DNA of 64,000 nt from Larix kaempferi (Eukaryota > Streptophyta > Pinopsida > Pinales > Pinaceae), in the NCBI GenBank assembly GCA_027924585.1, contig BSBM01000096.1:5269501-5333500 (forward strand), written 5' to 3'. Under the pieces are notes generated by a model that made no database searches, was not told the DNA's origin, and saw only the letters and a list, made by a program, of their open reading frames with translations. Below are positions 11,980 to 24,350 of this stretch, in pieces (position 1 is the first letter of the stretch; every line of letters begins with the position of its first letter). A program made the translations under genes and the position numbers.

Positions 11980-12400
11980 TGACGATCAGGAGGATCATGG
12001 ATGATGAGCATCAGGACAATGCTCCAGTTACTGGTCTATATGTACATGTACGCATCATGTTGGATGGTGGATATGATCAGTTGGATCATTTGTATGTATT
12101 TTGTATATGCATCATGTTGGATGCTTGGACCATGTATCTGTATATGTATTTGTATTTGTATTAGGTGGATACATTGTATGATCAGGTGGATCATGTATGA
12201 TGATATGTATCAGGTAGATACTTGGTATGCATCAGGTAGATGCAGTGTATGATCAAGACGATCATAGATGACAAGATTCAGGATGTTGCTCTAGATTACA
12301 TGCAGCAGGATGTTGCAGTGATGATGATCAGGATGATCATGTGTGCATCAGGATGATGTATGATGAGTATCAGGATGATACTTTGTGGCCGTGGATCAGG
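11980..12400 (+). repeat. Degenerate gatcagg/tggatcat repeat tract
   Basis: Short imperfect units (gatcaggtggatcatgtatg, tatcaggtagatac) run through this stretch. The same tract in A2 (47173-47560) has a cleaner 55-bp period. The reading frames here are low-complexity artefacts. Confidence 0.65.
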
Positions 12401-12404
12401 ATGT

Positions 12405-12905
12405 GCAGATGAGCATGTCTGGGAGATCCTAAAGGTCAGAGTTGTGTACCCGTAACAGCCTGGGATGCTCTTTCGAGACATTTATTTGGGAGGACATGTA
12501 ATTTGTGCCCTGGGAGATTTTAGGTTAGAGTTGTGTACCCGTAACATCCTAAGATGCTCTTGCGAGGTTTTGTCCTATGGCATGTAATTTGTGCCCTGGG
12601 AGATTTTAGGTCGGAGTTGTGTACCCGTAACATCCTGGGATGCTCTTTCGAGGTTTTTCAATGACCACATGTAATTTGTGCCCTGGGGAGATTTCAGGTC
12701 GAAGTTGTGTACCCGTAACATCCTGAGATGCTCTTGCTACGTTTTGTGGTGACCACATGCAATTTGTGCCTTGGGGAGATTTCAGGTTGGAGTTGTGTAC
12801 CCATAACATCCTGCGATGCTCTTGCCATGTTTTGTGGTGGGGTCACATGTAATAAGTCTTGGAGATCTAGACAGGATGAAAAAGGCCTCAGATGCTCTTT
12901 AGGGT
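12405..12905 (+). repeat. 87-bp tandem repeat, about 5 units
   Basis: Units contain catgtaatttgtgccctggg and gttgtgtacccgtaacatcc; starts at 12494, 12581, 12668, 12755 and 12845 give periods of 87, 87, 87 and 90. A homologous array is at 47720-48160 in A2. Confidence 0.85.
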
Positions 12906-13199
12906 TCTTGCTAGGAAAGAGACTCTTTAAAGGTTTTGTGATGCAGATAATAAGTCATGAGAATTCCACAGTATGGCCAGTGATGATGAAGACCTGCAGG
13001 TGGTGGGCCTACATCCAGTATGAAAAAGAATTGGCTCTATAGAACTTCCTATGACGAGTAGATTCATAGATTGATTGAGATAGCAGCAGCAGTGATGATG
13101 ACGATGATTCGAGGATGATGATTCACTGATGATGATCCAGAGAAGAAGACTTGTGCTAGCAGACCTGTGTTGAGAAATACCTTCCTAGTTAAGAGGGAG

Positions 13200-13860
13200 T
13201 GTTGATATATATGTAACTTCAGAATGTATTTCACCCATGTATTTCATATATGTATTTTGTGCTACTATAGAGATGTTATTGTTCCTCTATACGGAAGTGT
13301 CGTCATTTATATTGTAAGTGTCGTAACTTATATTTGATGGGTTATTAGACCACCTTGTTGGGGTCGTCCCTCTATAAGTCATGTGGGTCGAAGGGTTATT
13401 AGACCACCCTATTGGGGGTCGGCCATGTGGGTCAGAGGGTTATTAGACCACCAAGTGTGGGGTCGGCCCGGATTAAGTTAACCATGGGTTAAGCTAGACT
13501 TGTAGGCACCATTAGTTTATTGGGCAGGACAGAACAAGTATAAATAGAGATCGAGAGATCTCTATTTGATCATTTTTTCATTCACACACTTCTCTCATTT
13601 GGAAAGTGGTGCACTTATGAGGAGGAGGCTCTACTGCTAGGAGAAGACTATATCTTGTATTCTGCTTGTATCATTGCTCTATCTATCTCTGAGGAAGTTA
13701 TTGGGGTTTTTCACCTTTATGATTTTCCCCAAGTAAACTCTATGTCTCTTGTGTGCTTGCATTATTGTGTCCATGATTGATATGCTGTAGATTTGCTGTA
13801 CATGTTGTTCTGTTAGTTAAGATCCTATATCAGATTGACGTAAATTCTAAAAATTTAACA
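13200..13860 (+). repeat. 3' LTR of A1
   Basis: 661 bp, beginning TGTTGATATATATG after the purine tract and ending TTTAACA before the cttat duplication. It keeps an extra copy of the gggttattagaccacc subrepeat that the 5' LTR lacks. The two LTRs have diverged visibly, so the insertion is not recent. Confidence 0.9.
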
Positions 13861-13865
13861 CTTAT

Positions 13866-13955
13866 TTAGAACTTCGTCTTGAAGTTCAGAATAGATGAGG
13901 AAATATATGATGCATCTCAGTTGCGTCCTCCCAAGTCGCAGAGCTAGGACTGTAA
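13866..13955 (-). pseudogene. Gypsy pol 3' tail (chromodomain end) remnant
   Basis: The minus strand reads SATWEDATEMHHIFPHLF followed by a stop, the typical end of a gypsy polyprotein with a C-terminal chromodomain (ATWED motif). It continues, across the A1 insertion, into a purine tract and the inverted LTR piece at 6820-6995. 13956-14460 shows no further supported coding. Confidence 0.5.
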
Positions 13956-14460
13956 CTGTCCCACTCCACTTTGTCTTGATCAAACAAGGTTAATCATTAA
14001 GCAAGATGTAATCAATCAATTATCCCACTCCACACATATAATTTTAATTCCTTAATTCATTTATCAATTATAGTCATGCACATCATCAAGTGATTCTCCC
14101 TTATTAAGACACATCCTAACTCGACAGGTGCCCTTAAAGTCCACAGTCATTTTAGGGGCATTACAAAATAGTTGAATGTAGTGATCTTTTGACAATTCAA
14201 AGTAAGGCATTTCCTGGTAGTTAAAGAGGCTCAACAACACAGCCATGCTTTATCTTAAAAACAATCAATATTAAGTAGTCAATATAAGAAGGCATACAAT
14301 GTCTATAATTATAAATTAGTGTGTTAATATTAGATGTATACTTGCAAATGTTCTTGCTAATGATTGATGGTTAAGTAACGACCCATCATATTCAAAATCA
14401 ATTGATTAATTAAGAACAAATATGCTAGCATTATCCATGAGATATCGAATGCACATTTTA

Positions 14461-17345
14461 TAGAGTCGTTTGAGATAAGGACCGTTCATAGAACGAGCGA
14501 TCGTCATAGAAGGGGCGGCCGATCCTTCTTGTTTATGTGTATGAGTTTATCACATGTTTTGTATTCGAGTTTATGTGAGTTTTTGTACTTAATTTATATG
14601 TATGTGAATGGTAATTGCACATTGATTAATTGAAATACAAGTGCGTTATTGTGAAGAAGGAACACATAGTTTGACGAATTCGTAGCTAACTGGTGAATAC
14701 ATTAGAGATTCAACATAGTTCTATATACTGCGATAGCTTCCAAGTGTGAAGTCATCTGGTGTTCTAGTTGATGTTAAATAGAATGCTATGCGAAGATCGT
14801 AACGACATATGTGCATCGCCGTGGTTTAGAGAATCTTGATTATGCAACCCCCATATTCACTTCAGGTTAGACTTCAACCTGTTTACAAGGTGATGCCGAA
14901 GGCTCCAGTGAAAGGGGTTTTGTTATGTATACATTTATATCGTGAATGAAGGGTCGACCGACACTTATTGTGCTGTCTTCCTCGTGTGTTCACCATTATT
15001 CATATACATGAATTGACACCCTCGCCTTTGGAGGTTTAATATTTTTACAATTCCCTCATAAATGAAGGGTAGTCCGACACTTCTTGTGACAAGGATTCGT
15101 TTCGTAATAGTTATATATAGCAAGAAGGGTCGATCAATCCTTCTTCTGTTCCCCATTCTGGATACGGGTGAAATAAAAATTCTCTACTAAAGGAAGGGGC
15201 GGCCGCTCCTTCTTGCCAGATGTGGGGAGTCAGGATATTTTTTTTTTAAATGTTGTAACTTAGCTAATGTCCTGAGCACCATGGTTACAGAAGCTTGACA
15301 AAGATCGATGGCCATAAGCATTGTTCACAAAAGTAAGATACGACGGTTTAAGCGGCGAAGGAGTGTTTCTATCCTGCAAGCAAGTTGGAAATTATATCAA
15401 CAGGTAGAAGGAAAAATCTAGGGACGCCAGGTACTTCGATGATTTGAGATGCACGAGGAAATGGATTTTTTAGATTTGTAAAGTTTTGGTAGGGACCGCA
15501 TGTTTTGACGATGCTGATTTGTCGGGGAAAGGCATCAGCGGTGGAGGTTTAGTTTGCAGATTGAACATGCACGGAGTATCGGCATGTTCCAAATTCACGA
15601 ACATCGGTAAAGACCGCATGTTTGGACGATTAGGATGCAAACAGGGCCCGTATCGACAGTTGATAATAACTACGCAGATCTAAGGTGCGAGGAAGGTGGA
15701 GTTTGAGAGATTGAAGACTGCGGAACTTGGAAGGCCATGGAGCTAAGCATGGAAGGAGATCAATGTTACCAGATCGATCATGCATGATGGACGGCTCAGA
15801 GAAACTCCTTTATCGCTAGAGGTTGACCCCTTTCCCCCTTGGTCGAGGTCAAGGGTGCAAGTTAATTTAGATAGACTCAGATAGACTCTAGCACCTTGGT
15901 GAATGCACATTCTATCTGGGACCAAGTCCAACAAAACTGATGCAATAACTAAATAATTAGCTCAAACAAAACTTCAAAGAATCGGGTAAGAGAGCTACAA
16001 TGGAATGTCAGATGATACATATGGAATATAGTTATAATCATTTTAAATCTTTGATATATAAACAAATCTAGGGGTTTAAGCTTGCTCCCATGCATGTAAG
16101 AAAAATTCCCACTTCCAAAGCTATATTCTTCATCCATGAGATGAAATGAGCTAAGACTTAAAATTGGACAAAAGTATATGCAGGCCACCTGATAATTTGA
16201 ATAGATTTCTCATATTAAAAATTGAACTTACATGCATTGAATAGATGGCAACCTTAATTAAGCTTGGACACTTATTGGACAACAAGCTGGACAAATCATA
16301 CAGAGATAACAAATAAAACTTATTAAACAATATTGATTGGATTGTTTCTTATCTCTTCTTTTCCACAAGACCAAAGCATTTTGACCGTAACTAAATGGAT
16401 ACCTTGCCTTTGTTAAAAATGGCCCTGCAATGAAGGGGCAACCGACCCTTCTTGTACCAAGTATTCTTTTCATAATAGTTCTAGACTGAAAGAAGGGTCA
16501 GCTGATAATAGTTCTAGGTGAACTCCTGGATATAGGTGTTCACAATTTTATACTAAACAAAGGGGTGACTGATCCTTCTTGTCGAAGGTCGGAAGTCGGG
16601 ATAAATATTGTTTATATGTTATAACTTAGCCAATATCTGTTCCCCACTATTTACTGCGGAAGTCGGCAGTTGAGAATTGTTGTCCCATCCTGCGATATGC
16701 ATTGCGGGTTGCCGGATAGCGGAATTGATGGAATGTTTTAAGAAAATTGGGTATCCGCAATCCACAATATATTTGCGTCTTCAGAAAAGGCGATGAATCC
16801 TCATGCGGGGTGCAAGAAGGGTCGATCGACCTTTCTTGTGCCGAGTATTCTAATCAAAATAGTTCTAGGCTGCAAGAAGGGTCAGTCGATCCTTCTTGTG
16901 TTCAACATTCTGGATACAGGTGAATTGTAACATATAGGTGTCTACAGTTCTCTACTAAACGAAGGGGCAGCCGATTCTTCTTGTTGCCAATCGAGATAAA
17001 TATTGTTGATATGCTATAACTTGGCCAATATACCAATCCCAACTATTCATTGTGGAATTCAGAAGTATGGAATTGTTGTCGCAGCCTAGGTGGGTTGAAT
17101 AGTTTTACCATTCACTCATAAATGAAGTGTCGCTCGACCTTTCTTCTGCCCGATATTCTGTTCAAAATAGTTCTAGACTACAAGAAGGGTTGGTCGATCC
17201 TTCTTGTGTTCACCATTTTGGATACAGTACAGGTGAATTGTTGGATATAGTTGTTCACAATTTTATAATAAACAAAGGGGCAACCGATCCTTCTTGTCGG
17301 AGATTAGAATTCAGAATAAATATTGTTTATATGTTATAACTTATC
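14461..17345 (+). repeat. R1 array 1: palindromic repeat units
   Basis: At least 14 imperfect palindromes of the type GAAGGGTCGGCCGACCCTTC occur at about 14508, 14946, 15064, 15122, 15192, 16432, 16490, 16556, 16816, 16873, 16959, 17122, 17178 and 17270. Linkers between them are also shared: a cataatagttctaga linker, a ttcaccattctggatataggtg linker and a tatgttataacttagcc linker. One full unit with three palindromes is about 310-380 bp. 15350-16250 is a less repetitive interval with no gene recognised. I know of no named family that matches. Confidence 0.75.
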
Positions 17346-17659
17346 CTATCTCTATTCTATGATGAATTCTACATTAATTTGGAAGAAAGAACATTGGAAA
17401 TATTTAAATGTGTGGATCAGAGCATATAAAATGAATTCTAACTTAGATATTACAGTCAACTATGAGGAAAAGCGATAAGATGGTGTAACACGAAATACAT
17501 TCACAAAATAGAAATTAAAAGACTGAATAAAATAACAACATACAAATCTCTGTTTTGGATGTACTTGTACTTTTGTTCTTCTTTAAAGTCTTCAAAAAAT
17601 ATTTCGTCACTGTATTTTTTGCTCTCGGATCCAACCCCTATTACTTTGTAAAATAAAAA

Positions 17660-20600
17660 TTTATACAAAACGTTCTTTGAATTCTTCTCCAAAAAAATAA
17701 ATTTCAAATAAATCTGTCTGATGTAACACTTGGGTAGTTAACAAAGGAACCGCAATGTCATTTAAAATTAACACACCTGAATATTTATTCCTGACATAAC
17801 CTGTGCTTTGGTTTCCCAAATCTTTCAACAATTTTTCATTCCTCTTGAGTTGGGATCTCATAATCCATAATTTCTTTCACCATCACCTCCAATTCTATGC
17901 ATTCTGTGTAACATACATCTGGCAGGCCCTTCTTAATCATTACAAATTCTTTAAGTATTTCAAAATCATCGGTCTATTTATCAATTATTGTCTTTCCAGT
18001 TAATCCTTTGACCAAACCTTCAAATTTCGAGTGATCCATATGAGCCTGTACTATCAAGCTATGATGATTTTCTTGAGCCATTAATTTTCCATTGACACTC
18101 CAAAAAGAAGGTAGATCACATTCAAAAGGCCCCAAAAATAATTCCTTAAAATTTTGAACTTCAAGGACCATCTGTTGCACCATGTCTTCTACTTATTTAA
18201 CACGATCATGCTTTCCAATAACTCTTCTTGCCGAAATGATGATTGATGGTTTGTCTTTGATTCCAAAACTCTGCATATCTAATTGGGTTAGATTTTTTAG
18301 CAAACTGACTGTATTCCGAGCTATTTCTGAAGGCGTTTTGCGTAATGTCTCATTTGCCACTTAACAACTCTGGAGAGCTATGTTTTCTATAGCTTCTTTA
18401 TATGCTATAAAATTCAAATAAGACCAGAATTTGGCGACTTCCACTGATATTGCATCCCATATAAGGTGTTTAGCTACGTGTAATGGAAACCGACCTGTCA
18501 ATTTATCTTTTAATTCATCAACTTTCTTTTGCAGTTGATTTCTATCACTCAAAGCCTTTATCTTTGCTCCAGAATTTCGAATTACTTCCTCTTTCAACTT
18601 TTGGTTTTCTGGTTTCAACTCTTATATCTCTACATCTTTTAGACTAATTTGTGACATAACACTGGTCAGTTCCTCTGTGGAGGACTTTTTCATTTGTCCT
18701 CCACCCATACATAGAGATTGATCCCCTCACTTCTCTAGTGCTTGCACAGTTTCAATCTGATTGGTATTCAACAATGAAATTTGTGACAACAATTCAATCC
18801 TTTGTTTTCCCAAGCATTCTTTTCATCTTGTAACTTTAACATTTTACCTTTGTGATCCATCATTTCTTAATATATGGATTCCTTTTCTTGTTGTAATGTT
18901 GTCAACTCTGGAGACCGCACATGTTGATTATTTGGCACCTTCAATTATTTCTTGAAAATTTGAATGGCATTTTATTTTTCATCAATGAGCCTTTTGGTAC
19001 ATTGGCTGTTCCTTGGCTCGACTCCCACAGTCACAAGGTCCACTTGTAGTCTTTTGATCTGGATTGAATTTGCTTTGTTTTCTGCCTTTTCTTTCCTTAG
19101 TTGACTCTCCAGCTTTGCTATCACAGACTGTAATTTAGAAATTTTTAAAGTCAATTGCAATAAATCAGAATACAGGACATCTCCTTTTTGTTTATACAAT
19201 TGAATCTTATCTGGTATATTAATTACATCAAGTTTAACTTCCATTTCAGAAACTTTCTCATTGTTCACCACTGCAAACCTTATAGAGTTTCTTCCTGGAT
19301 CTGTAGCTGTAAGGAGGGAAACTTTCTTCTTCTTTTTTTCTTCTTCTGCCAGTGTTCTTACTTGAGGGTACAATTTTTGAGTTTCTTCAGAAGACTGCTT
19401 CCTCTTTGATGTATATTGTGAAAGCACATCAAATTTGGACTTATACTGAGAGTTAATTCCAGATTCCTTTATTTCTAAAAAATAATATTGTTGCATAATA
19501 TTTGCAGGTGGTTGCGAAATAAAACTAGTTTTTTCTGGAACAATTGAATCTCGTTCCTCCATACTAATAATTTCCTTCTATCGTTCCACTTTTGAATTCT
19601 TCCTTGAAAATTATTGACCGACTTCCATACTATCAACTTCTGAAATACTTCTCTTACTGGTGATATCAGATTTAGTTGGTGTCTGAACCAGCATTTCCAA
19701 ATTTCATGTTTGTTCCATATTCACCTCTTTATTATCTTGTTCAAATTTGAATAAATTTGCCATTTCTTTCAATCCTTCTAGTGTTTGATGATCAAAATCC
19801 TTGTTTCCATTTTGATGTCTCCTTTGCGATATAATTTGATGAGGATCATAATTAATCATTTCAGCCTTTTGGAAATCCATAATCTTTAGTAATTTTTCTA
19901 CTATAGAGAGGGCTGCCTTATTCTTAATGATGAATGGACCAACTTTAAGAGGGAATTTCACATCCGATGCTTTTTTGAAAGCACCGAAATGTTCTTCTTT
20001 TGACTGCAACCTTTGTCTAATAAATTCCAAGGCAAATATCCTCGGTGTTAAAAACATTGGCAACAGATATGGTGCTCCAGTAAAACCATACACCCTAATT
20101 ATAGTATGTTCTCTATACAAGAACCAATCACCTGTTTGGCCTTCTGGTGTAGGCTGCAAAGTTTCTTTCATTCCGTCTAACACTTGGGGCATTTCAACAT
20201 TAAAAATAATTCTGTAAACTTCTGCCATGATTTTATGGGTGAACTCAAACATATTGACCTGTTTAGGAAGGTCATGAGAAAACATGGTACCAAGAAACTT
20301 GAATTCCGAAATGTTTGAACACACGAACAACTTCAGGAGATATGACTGATATCTGAAATGATTCAACTAGTTGAAATTCACCAACTGCATATGAATCGCT
20401 TCAGCTAGGAATTCATCAAAATTAAAACAACACACTAGACTCGACTCTGACTCTGGTGAAATTACTTGGAGAAGGAAACCTAACATAACTTCCGTGATTG
20501 ACTTATCACTATCTAGACTTAAAATTTGACTCAACAAGGACAAAACTAACTGGTTATCTCGCTGAAATACATCAATAATCAAAGGGAACAATAGGTTTTC

Positions 20601-21320
20601 ATGCAACTGACCATCTTTCAAGACTTGTAATAAAAACTTGTCTTTTTCTGCAGGACTGCAGTTTCTATAAAACTTTGCCAAATTTTCTTCGTTAAACGAC
20701 TCAGGGATTTTGGGAAATGTTTCAAGTAAACCTAGAACCTCACGGACAGTCTGTGAATTTACTGGGCATAGAATTTTGGTCATTTTTACATTAATGATTA
20801 CCCTTTGTCCTTGCGAATAATTCACCGCACACCAACAAACAAATTCGGGGAAGTGTGGGGTTTGTTCGACATAAAAATAGTACAGAAAAGAACCAAAAAC
20901 ATTAAATACATAATTTCCCCACGACTTAAAATCCATTAATTTATCCTTAGACTGCGAAATACTACACACAGACAAAACAAGGTCGAAAATATCCCTTTCC
21001 CTGTCAAATACAAGATTCTCGTTTTCATCTGAACTTTCATTGAAGGGAAGAAGGTCTTGGGTTTTCTCCATTTGGGACACAAAATCTAAACACTGTGGGT
21101 TTCAAGCTACCTGTGAAGTGAGCTTCTTGGGTGTTGTTCCAGTTGACGAAGACAATGACGTTCCCATGGGTTCTTTTCCTCCAGGCAATAAGCAACAAAA
21201 ATATTTTTTAAAACTTCGAACAAATCTTTTATAGAACATATGCTTAGGTGGTTCCGGAACTTGCGATGAGCGGTTTAAATTTAACCGCTTTTCATAGCGG
21301 ACTCCACCAACGCTTGCCAC
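17660..21320 (-). pseudogene. Unknown repeat-borne protein family, copy 1
   Basis: A single minus-strand frame runs from 21320 to about 18970, broken by stops at 21102, 20367, 19704 and two more before 19562; it then continues in shifted frames (18361-18618, 17974-18183) to about 17660. The N-terminal third (20367-21080) is a globular, aromatic-rich region. The middle (19704-20366) carries EHTIIRVYGFTGAPYLLP followed by FLTPRIFALEFIRQRL. The rest (17974-19562) is Lys/Glu/Gln-rich and predicted coiled coil. Copy 2 at 33284-35700 shares the RVYGF..AP and TPxxFxLEFIR blocks and the later coiled-coil block (KGDVLYSDLLQLTLKISKLQ versus GEVIYAKLLKDSLELSKLQ). I do not recognise the family. Two copies in one window suggest a mobile or amplified gene. 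Confidence 0.6.
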
Positions 21321-22290
21321 GTGGTAAGCGGCTTAATTTCTGCTCCACCTTATCCAGGTTTAACGTGCACTTTCTAGTGCGGGAAGCCATTTCCACCGTC
21401 AATTTGCTTCTGGGTGAATCTGGATCATTATTCCGCCACGTTGCTACACGTTTACAACTTTTGGTGTGAGTCGTCCAATTTTTTAGCACCTTTTCCACCT
21501 CCACCCTTGGAGTGAGAGACCTTATGTATAGACCTTAGAATAGTAACAATATTTCCATTGTTCCTCTCTATAAACATTAATAAGTCGAATTTTATATTAA
21601 TGGTAAATAACCCAAGAATCCACATAGAATAAATTTAAAAAACATAGACAAAAATGCTAACAAGTAACAATTATTATGAAGAAATCACTTGTTTGATGAA
21701 TTATACCAATTCTAGAAATTATTTGTTTGTAGATGGGTTTGTAGAAGATCTAGTGTAACATGGGAAGAAGTCGATGAAGAAGAGGGAGAGATGACCATAA
21801 GAGATAAGAGAAGTCTAAACAACAAGATCAATCTTCCAAGATGGCAATGATATGAAACATTAAATTAGGAAAAGGAGTCAGAGATCACATGTCATAGAAA
21901 TAACATCTAAGGTTGGCATTGTTTTTGTACACAACCCATTTCATATTAGCTGCATAATTGTTCATGTAGTGTCCCTTTTTAATAAATTTGTTAAACTTCA
22001 AAAATTACAATTTTTGGCCAATTCGACCCTTAGACTATTAATGACTCAAATGCTTCCAAATGGTTTCAAATGCTTATGATTTGGGTCTGAATGTGTTTAA
22101 AAGGTATTAGGACATAAAAAGCAACAAAATTTGCATCGTTCCTCTCTACATATTTTAAAAAGCAATGTCTAACCGAGATAAACCAAGAACCCATATAAAG
22201 GAAATTTTAGAAGCCCCCAAGGGTAGATGGCTCCAAAAGACTCTTTAAAGGATTTCGAATTGGGTCTGAAGGTATATGAAGGGTATTAAG
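21321..22290. other. No gene seen; GC-richer upstream of copy 1
   Basis: 21240-21500 has several gcgg/ccgc inverted motifs (for example around 21270-21290) and could be the promoter region of copy 1 on the minus strand. A loosely repeated segment with a gttcctctcta core occurs at about 21545-21660 and 22125-22210. Nothing else is supported. Confidence 0.4.
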
Positions 22291-22299
22291 ACATAAAAA

Positions 22300-22530
22300 G
22301 GAACCTCATCGGTGATTGTCCACTAATATCTTCTGGAACACTTTCTACTGTCAACAACCTCGTGAGCTGGAACACCCTATTTTGGAACATCCTCATGATT
22401 CAGCAACACCATCAACTGGAACATCTTCTCCTATTAGCAACCTTGTTAGCTAGAACACCATCTGCTGGAACATCCTCATCAGCAGCACCATCAGTTGGAA
22501 TATCTTCTGATGTCTACAACCTCGTCGGCA
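22300..22530 (-). repeat. Degenerate tandem repeat with ctggaacatc core
   Basis: Units of roughly 45-50 bp (agcaacacc-atca-ctggaacatc-ctcat) are repeated about five times. It sits just beyond the 3' end of the minus-strand copia RNase H fragment. Confidence 0.55.
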
Positions 22531-24350
22531 ACCCAATCTGAGTCTATGTACCCATATAGTCTAAACTCACTATCTGAGGCATATCTGAGTCCATAATCCA
22601 ATGTACCCTTCAGATATCTCATCACATGTTTTGTTGCAATCAGGTGACTCAATGTGTTTACAATAAAGAAAATATATGGTCTCGTATTTGTCAGGTACAT
22701 CAAGGACCCAATCATCTGATAATACATCGTGGCATCAACCGAATCTAACGAAGCATCACTCAATAGCATCAGGTTCGATTCCATAGGTGTGGCCATGGCC
22801 TTACAGTCCATCATCCCGAACCACTTCAGGATATCTACTGCATACTTCTTTGTCGAGGGAACATTCTATCTACACTCTGCCACACCTCCATGTGTAGAAA
22901 ATAGTGCATCATACCCAAGTCCCTTATCTCAAACTTGCCCACAAGCTTCCTCTTCGTATTAGCAATCAACCCATCCTCACCTGTCACAACCAGGTCATCC
23001 ACATACAGTAGGAGTATCACTGGATTTCCTTCCTCAACTTGTAGTGAAGGTTGGAATCCGCTTTACTCTTAGTAAATCCCAAACTAGTTAGGAAGCTGTC
23101 AATTCTGCCGTACCATGTCCTGGGTGCCTATTTCGAATTGTCGTACAAGGATTTCTTCAGTTTGCACACATGAGTCTCCATGTCATGTGTCTCAAACCCG
23201 AGTGGTTGCTCCACATATACTTCGTCTTATACTACACCATTCAAGAATGTTGTCCACATATCCCGTAACTTTATAGATGCCTTCCATCTCTACTTGAACA
23301 TTGTTAAGAGTGTGCACTTAGCTCCAACATGTAAGCAAAGAGGTTTCATTCTAGATAAGTAGCAATTGAATGTTGTACTACTACCATAGACCACTTAGTA
23401 CCCATTACTTGCATATAGGTAGTTGGGTAGACTCCCTCTCAATCTTTGCTTCCTTGCAGGAACTACTGGAGTCTCTAACAGAGTGTTCTTCTTCTTATGG
23501 GAGCTGCTTTTGTTCCCAGGACAATCTCCTTGTGATGAGGATGCTCCCTATTGTTGTAATTCTTCTTTCTGTGTGTTGTGATAGCCTGCTCTTCACTACC
23601 CATGTTTTATTTTCGAGCTTCTTCCTGTGAGCATTCCTCCCATAGCCTACTGAATGGGATGAGCTTCTTCCTAGCACAAATTCCTTGGATGAAGGAATCC
23701 CATGACCTAGGAGGACCATTCTCCATTCTCTATATCTTCTTCAATGGCTTCAAGTTGTTCTTTTATCCGAGAGACCCTTGTAAAGTGTAACTGCATGGTC
23801 TCTACATTTTGTATCTTGACAATCTTTAATTGACTCCTCAAAGTCATATTCCGATTTATGTTTTTTCCTTCAAACAACTTTGTCAAGGAGTCAAACATCT
23901 CTTTATGGATGACACATGTGGTATGAGATGGTCCTTGATAGAATCCGCAATGATCCAAGTTCTTGGCCTTGACCAAGTTCTTCTTATGTAAATCCTTAAG
24001 GCCTCATCTCCCTCTGGGACTGGAACCTCTTCACTTATGTAGGTATCCAATTCATTCTCTTCTAGGATTTAAACCCAATCCTTACTTTCATGTTCGGAAT
24101 TTATCATCCCCTTCAAGCTTGGTGTGGTGAGACATCTTAGTGAGAAACTCATAAAAGATTTAGATCTTACCATTGGATTTGGAGCTTGCTAGTGTTTGAC
24201 AGAGAAACCCTAAAAATCCAAACTTGGAATTTCAAAATTTTGACTGGACAGGGAGATGCAATTGACTGAGGCGAGCAAGCTGGTGTGTTAAGATTTTGAA
24301 AACTCCAAAAATATACCCCTCAAAAGTGACCTGTGAATTTTGGATCTGCA
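22491..24350 (-). pseudogene. Decayed copia fragment (gag, RT, RNase H, leader)
   Basis: Minus strand order: leader-like sequence near 24200-24350, gag (23707-23976, FDSLTKLFEGKNINRNMTLR block), a large deletion, then pol from EVYVEQPLG near 23210. The reverse transcriptase block LLLYVDDLVVTGEDGLIANT is at about 22960-23020. TPMESNLMLLSDASL and MYLTNTRP follow, with a broken RNase H start ending near 22500. Frameshifts and stops are many. It is closest to family A in pol motifs but, unlike A1 and A2, keeps gag. No LTRs or target duplications are visible around it. Confidence 0.8.

Larger units (their letters stand above)
7011..13860 (+). mobile_element. Copia family A, copy A1 (complete ends)
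   Basis: 6.85-kb LTR element flanked by the exact 5-bp target duplication cttat (7006-7010 and 13861-13865). Order: 5' LTR, primer site, about 2.7 kb of non-coding leader with only a trace of integrase, a broken reverse transcriptase and RNase H, a long repeat-rich 3' untranslated region, polypurine tract AAGAGGGAG (13191-13199), 3' LTR. No gag, protease or full integrase is present, so the copy could move only with proteins from a relative. It inserted next to the gypsy LTR junction. Confidence 0.9.

Noticed and set aside
12001-12252. Reading frames rich in Tyr/Met/Cys at 11979-12252 and 47124-47342
   Set aside because: Low-complexity products of the gatcagg/tatgtatg tandem tracts in copia 3' regions.
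14461-17345. Regular repeats with spacers resembling a CRISPR array
   Set aside because: Units are palindromic but variable, spacers are themselves repeated, spacing is irregular, and the surrounding DNA is clearly plant nuclear.
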